From Cornus controversa (Eukaryota > Streptophyta > Magnoliopsida > Cornales > Cornaceae), in the NCBI GenBank assembly GCA_026545225.1, contig CM048845.1:74518033-74582032 (forward strand): DNA of 64,000 bases, read 5' to 3'. The notes below the pieces were generated by a model that searched no databases, had not been told where the DNA came from, and saw only the letters and a program-made list of their open reading frames with translations. This document shows positions 49,594 through 60,081 of this stretch, one piece after another (position 1 is the first letter of the stretch; each line of letters begins with the position of its first letter). The position numbers were made by a program, and so were the translations under genes.

Positions 49594-52058
49594 GTATGGG
49601 TCTGTGTGTGTTTTCTGGGTTGTTATTTATGGGGTGAATTCAAATACTGTAGTGGCAATTAAGGGTTTTCTTTTCCTTTTTTTTCTTCTTCAATTTTTGG
49701 GTTGTTTTGCTTTATGGATTTGCCTTCATCATTTGATTATTGAATTATCATAGTGGAACATAGGATTTATTTCTAATATTTGAATTATTAAGTATTATAT
49801 GGATCTGTTTTTGGTTTGATTTAGTGATCTTGAAGAACTCCTGTCTATGTGGGCTTATGTGTATGCGTTTGTTTTCAGATATGGTTAACTGTACGCCTCG
49901 AATTGACTATTTTCCTTGTGGCTTAACAATTTATTGTTTATATTCTATATATATCTATATCTATATTTCTTATATTCTTTTGCTGCAAATTGGTTTAGTT
50001 ATTTAACAAATTCTGAGCACACATACTACAGTCAGGTGGCAAATAAAGAAATGACATTTTGAGATTTGATTTTTGAATATAATATCTCCAGATATTACCT
50101 TTTCTTTTTCCAAATAAAAGTGATTTCTGTTTATTGATTTCTTACCTTGTGATTGGCATTTGCCTGATCATTAGAACTGAACAAATTTTTATCCTAATTT
50201 TTGAAAATGTTCTAGCTTGATGGGAAAGTAACTTCTGTTCCAAATAAAAAAGCAACTGATAATCTTTTTGCATTTTTTTTCCTCTCTCAGATCAACATGT
50301 TTAAACATTCTCTTGAGGATTTGAATGCTATTGTTTATTTTCACTTTTTTGTTATACATTTGCGATTTTTGTTTTCAAATGACTAGTATTCCAGCGTGAT
50401 TTACTAATAGGAAAAACATGTTGGCTATATGGGTGTCTTTGCACGCCTGTGTATGTATTTATATATATTGATGTCTGTGTTTGTTCAGTTTCTTTCATTT
50501 GCAGCAAACTGACATGAGATGTATCTGTGCTGGAATTAGAATTAGCCCTTCGACTTCGATGGTAGTCAGATTATTTAAGCGACCTTAACTCTCTTTAGCA
50601 TTTTTAGCCGAAAGAGGTTAATGAGTATTCATGTATGCTGGACCCCGTTACCAGTTTTCGTTCGTTGAGTGGGGATTCATTTCTTTTGTACCTTTTACTG
50701 CTTTTATTTATCTCTCTTCTTTTTCTTCTTCTTCTTTTTTTTCCTGGATTTCTTTTTGTTGCTATTTTTATTATATACAATCTAGGAATGAGAAAATGTT
50801 AGCTTTTGATTGTTCTTGCACTACGATTTGTTGGCATTCTCCCTTTAAGTAACTAATTAGTTGTATTTACTTTATATAGAAGAGGATAGATTGTACATCA
50901 ATTGTACTTGAGGGATTATAATTTTGAGAAAAAGGAAGACCAGAAAAGTAAATAAACGCCTCTGAGCAAAGGGTTGGGTTTCAATCTGGAGAGAAAAGAA
51001 AGAAGAAGGTTGCGGACAATGGTGGAGAAGTTCAATCATTACTCTTGAAATATTTGTTTATTCATACTGAGAAATAAAATTGCACTCTTTGATTGCTAGG
51101 GCCCATTAAAAACCAACCTGGCGAACAATGTTGGCTTATTTCTTAAGATTCTTTTTACATTAGTGAGTCTAACAGAGCAGTGGTTCTGATATGATTCATA
51201 CTGCTTAAACCATACCTCTTAAAAAACAAGGTACAGAGCTCTGCCTGAAGTTCGAATGTCTTGCTGGTTCTTTTCTCCTCTTGCTGTAAATATTTAGAGC
51301 CATGGGTACTTAGAAAATCTCTGTTAAGTAAGATGTTACTGGGAGTATGCAGTTACAACTTTTAGATACTCATGAGTCATGCCTGAAACAATTATCTGTT
51401 TCAGTTCTTTATCGTCTTCAACAGAGAGAGATTAATCATTTAAAAGAAGTTTGAATAACTTGATTCTTTGGTCATGCATACCATAACTAAAATTCATTGT
51501 GTTTAGACTTTAGATTCAGTGAAAGCAGTCACCATTTATCCCTCATGGTTTTGACAAATTGGTCTACTAAAATCTTTGGTCGTATTACCACACCAAAGAT
51601 TTTTGGTTGCTTCTTCGCTTGATATTACACGTTTTTTTTTCTATTTCCTTTACTTTTTCACATTTTTTCTTGGGTAGAGCCTGCCAACCACAACCCCCAC
51701 TCCCTTTTTGGCAGAAAGCTTACACTCATATTCAAGTCCTTCTAATGGTGTCAAATCTTCAGTTTGATTGCTCTATTTCGCACTAGATGACTTCATCCTT
51801 ATAATATTTTCATCACTTGTTTGATTTAATCTTTATTTGTTCCTCTTGTTTTTAATTTTTTTATGTTATTATAACATTTAAAATCATATTTATTTAATTT
51901 GCAGTATTTATTTGTTTCCAATACCCAATATGAGAATATAGTCATATACTGTTCTAATTCTAATCTTTGGTTATTTGAGTCTTCTGCTATTACTTTGTTA
52001 CATGTGTTATGCTTGACAAAATTGTAGCATAATCGTTTCTGATTTGTGTCTTCTGCAG
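49594..52058. other. Gene-free stretch between two isolated host exons
   Basis: About 2.5 kb of T-rich, intron-like sequence. I looked for further ABCA or OTU exons and saw none. Pyrimidine tracts and a CTGCAG acceptor mark the end of this stretch. No repeat family is recognised. Confidence 0.5.
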
Positions 52059-52115
52059 CCATTTTCTTGAGCTTTTGGGCAGAGGTGCATTATAACTCAA
52101 TTTATCCAGAAGGAG
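52059..52115 (+). CDS. Isolated exon of an OTU-domain deubiquitinase
   Basis: A 57-bp exon with a good acceptor (TTCTGCAG) and donor (GAGGTAAAG) reads, in phase, IFLSFWAEVHYNSIYPEG. This is the C-terminal motif of plant OTU deubiquitinases of the OTU9/10/11 group, where the histidine in VHYNS is a catalytic-triad residue. The upstream OTU exons with the catalytic cysteine (GDGNCQFR-type motif) and the lysine-rich tail exon are not found nearby. The exon is most likely a detached gene fragment. Confidence 0.7.
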
Positions 52116-52539
52116 GTAAAGATACATGTGCCATAAGCTGGTTTTGCTTAAAGTGTGATCCATAGCCCTTTTTATATTATAGCATGAAAATATTAGATAC
52201 TTTGTTTCTCACTCTTCTGTTCCTTTAGGCTCTTCCCAATTCTTTGGTGTCTTTAGTTATGCATCCCATGAAATTATTGATGTTGTCATGGTCTTGTCCT
52301 GCTTGTCAAATTTGTTAAATTTCTTCTCAGTACCATATCACATATTCTATTGATCATCCTCAGAAATGCATAAATAAATTGGTCAACTATTTCATACTTT
52401 AGCATCTTGCGACTTTTTTGACTCGCAACTATCACTTCTCTTTTGTTTCATAAATGAACAAAATGCAATTTTTCATAATGGACACTATAGTATCTTAATT
52501 GATGTGTAAATATTACAAGGATATGTTTTCGGGGCACCA

Positions 52540-52710
52540 AAAAAAAGGGTAATCCTAGTGCACGAGGCTCTTGCCATTGCGGGGGTTGGGGAGGGTTAGA
52601 TGTACATTTCCTTGCGTCTGCATGCGGAGAGGCTGCTTCCTTGTTTCGAACCCGTGACCTCTAGGTCATATTAGAGCAACCTTACCATTGCGCAAAGGCT
52701 CGTCGTCCTC
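52540..52710 (-). mobile_element. Au-type SINE with 14-bp target duplication
   Basis: The tRNA-derived SINE is inserted on the minus strand. Direct copies of TTTTCGGGGCACCA flank it (52526-52539 and 52711-52724). Read on the minus strand it has an A-box-like GCCTTTGCGCAATGG and a B-box-like GGGTTCGAAACA, and it ends in a T run (seen as A's at 52540). The text GGAGAGGCTGCTTCC and CTTGCCATTGCGGGGG agrees with the plant Au SINE family. The clear target duplication suggests a fairly recent insertion. Confidence 0.85.
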
Positions 52711-53864
52711 TTTTCGGGGCACCATGGTGATTTAAATGACTAGTGGACAGCCAAATATTGTAGCAAGTGGCTTGGATTGTCATGAAAAGTGGTTGAAATT
52801 TTTTGGAGAGAGATAATTGATATCAAAGCAGTAATGGTGTTGGCATTTTTTGCATAAAAGGATTAGACGCAGCACCTGTATTGACCTAGCTTGAATTAAT
52901 AAAATAAGGGGGAAGAAGGTTTAGGCATGCAAAGAAAATTATTTGTTTCATTTACAATTATTTGTAATGAAAGTGCATGAACCTCTTAAGTATTGCATTT
53001 GGCTTAATGGAGATGAGAAGCCAACCATGAGTTTTACATGGAGCATTACTCATAAAATGTATGTTACATCCCATAAAATGCTCTCCTGAAAATTGACCAC
53101 CGTTTGAGGGGTGGTGTTTTGTTGCTATTTGTTTAGTCTGTTTTTGCAAGTCATATGACCTGTTCTAAAGGTCTTGGTACAATGAGCTTACTTACAATCC
53201 TTGTGTAATTACAACTTCTTTACTCGTGCTTTCACAATTTAAATTTTGATTTGTGTTGACGATAAATTTCTCTCTCTCACACACACACTTCGGAAGTTGT
53301 GTTACTCTTTTTGACAGTGATTCTAAGTTTTTCATTTTTTTTAAACTCCAAAAGCTTCTCGCTTTCATAAACTGCTACCCCACTGGCCTTTAACATCTTA
53401 AAGTATAGCCATGTGGCAGGAAACATTGTGAAGTAAGATTTCCTTTACATGAGTATGTGATATCAAGTAACGTAGAATGCTCATTTTTTGTTTTTCTATT
53501 ATTTTTATTTATTTTTGCACTGGAAACATAGTGATATCATTTTGTCAACACAATCTATGTTAACAGACCTTTTGATTTATGTTTGTCATTGATACTTTCA
53601 ATATTAGATACATGTGTGACACAGATTGGCAAGTCATAGTTGATATAATTCTTTACTTGGCACACATTTTTGGCACGCTACCTCACGATTAACAAACCTT
53701 AAAGTTGGGACTTGGGATATTACTGTTATTTTTTATTTTTTTTCTATTGATTGGTGCTTAATTGTTAAATTATCTTATAAAGACCATATTTTGCCCATCA
53801 ATTGTTGGATTTTTTGAAATTTTCTGATTAATTTTGGTTTCATTCATGAATTAGACAAATTGAA
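52711..53864. other. Gene-free stretch with one stray array unit
   Basis: No gene is supported. At 53054-53073 the 20-bp text AAAATGTATGTTACATCCCA exactly matches the core of the tandem repeat at 58039-59605. This links the left side of the HMG-Ulp1 gene to the arrays on its right. The rest is AT-rich. Confidence 0.6.
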
Positions 53865-56800
53865 ATGCCTAGATTTAAATTGCAAGCTAAAAAACCCCCC
53901 AAAGAAGAAATCTGTACCTATCTCTCCAGCAAGTTCAAGCGACGATAATGATTACAATCCTTCTTCTACTCCAAGTTCTCCATCAGCTATCCATAGTTCC
54001 GAGATGGAAGAGAATTCTGAAAAGGCTACGGGAGACGCTTCCACAACAGCTGCTGTAGATTCAGTTTCTAAGAAAGTAGGGAAGCGGCCTACCGGAACCT
54101 TCTTCCTCTTTAGGTATACATTCAAATTTACATTCACATTTAAATTAAAAAAATTTCCCTAAGTCATATTGATATGTAATTTTGATTTTAGCAAGTAACA
54201 TGAGATAGATGGGTTAAGTCAAATTTGTCTTTCAAGGTCTTGCAACTATTCTAAATGATTCTTGAGTTGGTGGTTTTCAATTGCAAAATTCATAGTGACA
54301 AAGTTACTCTCAAAATATCAGTTCATCTCTTTTTATGAACAAGTGTATACCTTATAACATGTGAGGAAAAAGTTGGGATATTATAAGCATTTCATAGTTT
54401 ATACATGTTAATAAAATTTGTGATGCACATACATTATCCTCAATTTATAATTTGTCATATGATATCAGGTCTGATTTTGTGAAGAGCTATCGAGAAAAGC
54501 ATGGACTAAAGGAAAGAGTTAAGAGCGACGTAATGAATGAAATTCACAAGAAAGCTCTTGATGCTTGGAGAAAAATGAACAATGACAAGCAAGCTCCTTA
54601 TATCCACTTATATAAAAAAACTACATCAAGAGTTCAAAAAGTCTGAACCAAATAAAGTTTCCAAAAACAAGGTAATTTTTTTTTGGTAATCATTTTATTT
54701 CATTGTTTCTCCTACTATGTTTGAGGAAATAAAATAATTATGTTTTCCTCTTATGTTATTCGTATTTTTGAATGTAATGTTTTGTTATGATTCAGAACCA
54801 AACAAAACCAAAAGGTTGTTGGCATAGATGCTCGCTCCCCAAGTTCATTGAAATCATATCCTATCTTGATGATGGAAAGAGGAAGGCAGTTAAGGAGATT
54901 AGGTTTGAGGCTTTGTTGAACCTGAAATGCTCCTACTTGTCCCGTTTACTCTGCCAATATTTAATAAAACATTTTGATTCAGATAAATCTCTGATTAAAG
55001 TTGAGGAGATAGGGTATCTGTCCATACATGGGGATGATGTGCAATCTATCCTAGGATTACCTACTGGCAATGTGAAAGTGCCAAAAAATTCCCACTTTGT
55101 TGTAGATTGGATAGTCCAAGGTGGATATCGAGCGAGGGGAGGAATGCACTTAGCAAAATTGGCTGAGAAGGTCAGAACACTAGAAGCTGGAGATGATTTT
55201 AAGCGAGCATTTGTCCTATTTGCTTGTGCTGCAATACTTAGCCCAAATGGCCATTATCAATGTCATATGAGCTTGTGGAAAGCTGTTGATGATGTTAATG
55301 CAATTAGGACTTACAACTGGTGCGCATATGTCCGAGAGTGTTTACTTAACAGTATAAAAGAAGATGTAGATGTTAAGGAAAAACAAATGTACGACGGATG
55401 TATGATTTTCTTACAGGTATATAATATTATATTTCCTAAGACTATATATTTAATTTTTTATATAAAATTTGATTCTTTATCAATATGAATATTGTCTCAT
55501 TTGTTTCATGCAATTTAAAATAGCTTCTGTATTTGACGCGTTGTGATGTGAAATACCCTTCTTATCCCAAGGGAGATATCCAAAACATTGGTTATTGGCA
55601 CAATGACCTTGTACGCAAACGCTTAATGTGGGAGAATGAGATGGGAGGTTTTGGACACGGTCATGTAATATTATTTATTCTTCATTTTAAATATTTGTAG
55701 TATATGGAATTCAAAAGAGGATAATAACCATTTTGCTAAAAATTAACTTCATCTTTTAATATCAATTTGGAATAGTTGCTCTCGTTATGGGGCAAAGTAT
55801 TTTGTAGCACTACCAATGCGGGCCCATCTCAACATGGTTTATCCCCTTCTCTGTCTGAGTCATCAAATACAGATGTTGACCATGATAGTTATTCAGACAC
55901 AGAGTTGAAGGTAAATATGTATTACATTATTTTAACTATGAATAGGCTTTCTTTTAAAATTGTCGGTGTTCACCATAATCTATTTACACAGCATTACATC
56001 AAAGAAATCCGGATGGAAATCCAACTAGCAGAAAAACATGTAATAGCTTCAAAAAACAAGCTAGGCAAATTAGAATCTTTTGTGAGGCAAAGGAAGGGAA
56101 AGAAAAAAGCAAGAGTCTCGGTGGACACCAATGATGATGACAGAGGTTATGGGGAACCCTTTGGTGTTAACAATGAAGAGGACACATGGCATAAGGAACC
56201 CATTGGTGACCCCATTGATATAGGTGAGAGGACACCCTTTTGTTGATGATAATGTCGACAAAACTAGTCAAGAACAGCCTGCTGCTGACAATGATGAGGA
56301 CAAATGTGATAGGGAAACCATTGGTGACCCTGCTTACTTAAGTGTGACTGAACCCACTCCCAATATAGAAGAAGATAAATGTGATGCACTATTGCAACAG
56401 TCTCAGAAAATTTTAGAGACTGCAATTACTGAAGAAGTGGAAAATGTTGCAAGACCCAAATGGAAAAAAAAATGTGGGCCTTACAGATACTCTCCCTGGA
56501 TAAACACAAACAATAAAAAAAGTAATTTCAGTGATGACCAGAAGAAGAAGTTGTTTTATGTGGCAACGGCTGGCCATGAGAAAGAGTAAGTGTAACAGGC
56601 ACTCAGAAAGAAGTTGTTTTATGTTGTTTTAAATTTGATATTGTATCATAAATAATTTATGGTGTGGTCCATATTTGTCTCAGTGAAGTACTGGTTTACA
56701 TATTCGATGAAACCCTCCGTCGACGTGAGCTGTCACACTTTTTTGACAACAATTGGGTATCGAGCCTTGTGAGTGGATTTACCTAACTACATTTTTTGTA

Positions 56801-57971
56801 TTTCTATTCAATGTTATATGTTTTTCAATATTTCTTTAACTAATCAAATTATTTTCTTTTAATAGATGATTAATTTTTTTAAAAATGTTTTGAACAATGA
56901 ATAAGGAAATAATAGAAAGAAGTTGTTTCTTAAAAGTTTTGTCGTACAATTAATGGAGGATAACAACATAGAGAAGATACAAAATTCATCGGACCGTAGG
57001 TTTGTCTTGAAAGGTGTATGGGAGAAGTACAAAAGACTTGCAACAACTGATTTGGAAGACTTAAAGAAATCGAAGATGGTTAGTATGTTTGTTCGTGTAT
57101 ATATAATATTGGCTTTAGTTTTGTTACTAGTAAGTGTCTGTGTCTCATATTATAGTACATATTCAAATACAAGTACTTTATATTTTAGATGATTATAAAG
57201 TGAACATGTCATTTATTTTTAGGTTTTCTATTTATTGTTGCAATAATGGCAAAATTTATTGATGTTCTCTTTGGCACAGTTCTTTTTTCCTGCATGCTTG
57301 AAGCAACATTGGTTTTTGTTAGTTGTCAATCGTCCACGGAAAATGGTTCACTATATTTGTTCAAAGGGACGTCCCTCTAGACAACCACATTATGCGGACT
57401 TTGTGGTACATGTCTATTCACATTATCACTCAGGGTTATTAATTTGTGTCTAGGTCATTTATTTACCAAATATTGTGTTGTATGTCAGAAAGAGTTTCTT
57501 GAGATTGCTTTTGAGGAAGAGTGACCACATTTTGAAATAAAAAAAATGGGACAAATTACCGATTCAACCTAATGGGTATGTATACCTTATTTACATGATA
57601 AATAGTAATTTAAATACAAAGCAAGTAAGTAACTGATTTAGATAAATACCCTAACTAAATCTCTAATAAAAAATTCGCATATTAGGACATCATGTGGAGT
57701 GTTTTTGATGAAATTTATGGAGTTGTAGAATGGCGACGAGCTTTCCCGCGACTTCAATGTAAGTATAATGTATTATAACTTTTTTAGATACCAATACTAA
57801 ATTACGTTTCACAACTTTGTTTTGTTCTTAATGTTGCAGACAGATCCAAGGGTTATGCGTTCTGAGTTTGTGCTACAATTTTTGGACCATCCGATGAACG
57901 AAATTCATGATCACATCACCCTAGAGGCCAACATTGCATGGAATGAAGCATATTCTAAAAATGCAAAGTGA
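53865..57971 (+). pseudogene. HMG-box + transposon domain + Ulp1-type SUMO protease gene, decayed, 12 exons
   Basis: Exons: 53865-54113, 54469-54671, 54796-55416, 55524-55664, 55776-55910, 55992-56585, 56684-56768, 56866-57078, 57280-57402, 57489-57575, 57686-57758, 57840-57971. All have GT-AG borders. An acidic Ser-rich N terminus leads to an HMG box across exons 1-2 (KRPTGTFFLFR, SDFVKSYREKHGLK, ALDAWRKMNNDKQAPYI). Exon 3 is a domain typical of plant Ulp1-bearing transposon proteins (LLNLKCSYLSRLLC, QSILGLPTGNV). Exon 6 is a charged linker with repeated IGDP motifs. Exons 7-11 are Ulp1-like: INFFKNVLNNE, catalytic-His QHWFLLVVN, catalytic-Cys SCGVFLMKFMEL. The Asp expected after the His strand is not seen (YICS instead). 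Breaks: one-base shifts in homopolymers in exons 1, 2 and 10, a shift near 56220, and stops at 56902, 57522 and in exon 11 (ELWNGDEL reads EL*NGDEL). Ulp1-bearing Mutator-like elements (Kaonashi type) are known, so it probably belongs to the MULE system. Confidence 0.75.
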
Positions 57972-58038
57972 TGTGGATGACTGTATTTTTATTGATGACT
58001 ATATATTTTGCCACAGTTAGGTTTATTTAGATGGCTTA

Positions 58039-59605
58039 TTCATTACATCCCATCCCAACTTATGGATGGTGTATTTTTTGGCTTTGGTATATCTTTTTTA
58101 TGGATGACTGTTACATCCTAATTTAATGGAGATAGGCAGGTTCCTTGAAATGTATGTTACATCCTAATTTAATGAAGATAGGCAGGTTCCTTGAAATGTA
58201 TGTTACATCCTAATTTAATGGAGATAGGCAGGTTCCTTGAAATGTATGTTACATCCTATTTTAATGGAGATAGGCAGGTTAAATGAAATGTATGTTATAT
58301 CTTAATTTAATAGAAATAGACAGGTTCCTAAAATGTATGTTACATATCCACTTAAACGTAACACGTTAAAAACCTGAATTATATGTTATATCCTCAGAGA
58401 TCTTAAACGTATGTTGCATCCCAACTTAAACGTAACACATAGGAAACCTGAAATATATATTACATCCCAACCTTAAGGTAACATGTACGGTACATCCCAA
58501 ATTAAACGTAAGACCAAAGGAAACATGAAATGTATGGTACATCCCAACTTAACGTAACAGGTTGAAAATCTAAAATGTATGGTACATCCCAACTTAAGGT
58601 AACAGGTTGGAAACCTAAAATGTATGGTACATCCCAACTTAATGTAACAGCTTGCCCAACTTAAGGTAATAGGTTGGTAACCTAAAATGTATGGTACATC
58701 CCAACTTAACGTAACAGGTTAGAAACCTAAAATGTATGTTACATCCCAACTTAAGGTAACAACTTGCCCCACTTAAGGTAGTAGGTTGGAAACCTAAAAT
58801 GTATGGTACATCCCAACTTAACGTAACAGGTTGGAAACCTAAAATGTATGGTACATCCCAACTTAAGGTAACAGGTTGGAAACCTAAAATGTATGTTACA
58901 TCCCAATTAAAGGTAATAGGTAGAAAACCTAAGATGTATGATACGTCCCACATAAGGTAATAGGTTGCCCAACTTAAGATAACAGGTTAGAAACCTAAAA
59001 TGTATGTTACATCCCAACTTAAGGTAACAACTTGTCCAACTTAAAGTAATATGTTGAAAACCTAAAATGTATAGTACATCCCAACTTAACGTAACAGGTT
59101 GGAAACCTAAAATATATGGTACATTCCAACTTAAGGTAACAGGTTGGAAACCTAAAATGTATGTTACATCTCAACTAAAGGTAATAGGTAGGAAACCTAA
59201 GATGTATGATACGTCCCACATAAGGTAATAGGTTGCCCAACTTAAAATAACAGGTTAGAAACCTAAAATGTATGTTACATCCCAACTTAAGGTAACAGCT
59301 TGCCCAACTTAAAGTAATAGGTTGAAAACCTAAAATGTATGGTACATCCCAACTTAACGTAATAGGTTGGAAACCTAAAATGTATGGTACATCCCAACTT
59401 AAGGTAACAGGTTAGAAACCTAAAATGTATGGTACATCCCAACTTAAGGTAACAGATTGAAAACCTAAAATGTATGTTACATCCCAACTTAAGGTAACAG
59501 CTTGCCCAACTTAAGGTAATAGGTTGAAAATCTAAAATGTATGGTACATCCCAACTTAAGATAACAGATTGAAAACCTGAAATGTATGATACATCCCAAC
59601 TTAAG
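58039..59605 (+). repeat. Tandem array 1, 45/46/67-bp units
   Basis: The array starts with four to five 46-bp units (GTTACATCCTAATTTAATGG, AGATAGGCAGGTTCCTTG). It then turns into about 25 units built on AAAATGTATGGTACATCCCA, ACTTAAGGTAAC and AGGTTGGAAACCT. Two lengths alternate: 45 bp, and 67 bp with an extra 22-bp CTTGCCC.ACTTAAGGTA module. Each module carries the palindrome CTTAAG. It lies between the Ulp1-type gene and the transposase 3' end. The same family occurs inverted at 63262-64000. Because 45 is a multiple of three, long but meaningless open frames cross it. Confidence 0.9.
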
Positions 59606-60081
59606 AAATTTTTTCAAAAACATTTAATTTGAGTCATGTACATTCAATGTTAATCAACTTAACATACAGCTAAGAAATGTAATTGCTAGTCATATACCAA
59701 CTAGACATGTATAAAATACATAAGCCCTTCCAACTCAAGTTTTAAATAGTTGTTGTTGTGTACTACAGTTAATCTCCGGGATTGGCATATGGGACGTTAG
59801 CGTGAAAGTCGAATGACTGAGCCTAAGATCAAGATTGATGTTGTAGCAATTGTTACCTGAGGCCTGCATTTCAAAATAGAGTTATTGAAATCTGAATGTA
59901 TTAAAATAAACATTTAATGTGCATTCAAAATAAAAAGACATGTAGCATATGAGAGTAGTTACTATTAAATCTTATACAAATTGAAGAGGGACTTGAGAAA
60001 ACATGCCCAAAGTCAGTTTAAATCATAATTAAAGCTTAAAATATAATAACATAATAAAATATTAGGGTGAAAAAGTAGATA

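Noticed and set aside
49594-53864. Complete ABCA or OTU gene
   Set aside because: Only one exon of each was found despite reading the whole stretch. The ABCA membrane and ATP-binding exons and the OTU catalytic-cysteine exon are absent.
58639-59487. Minus-strand open frames with a repeated peptide (WDVPYILGFQPVTLS and GCTIHFRFPTYY types)
   Set aside because: They are produced by the 45-bp array unit, whose length is a multiple of three. There is no gene context, and frames change wherever the 67-bp unit occurs.
58039-59605. Regular repeat array considered as a CRISPR-like array
   Set aside because: The repeats are contiguous without unique spacers and the DNA is plant nuclear.
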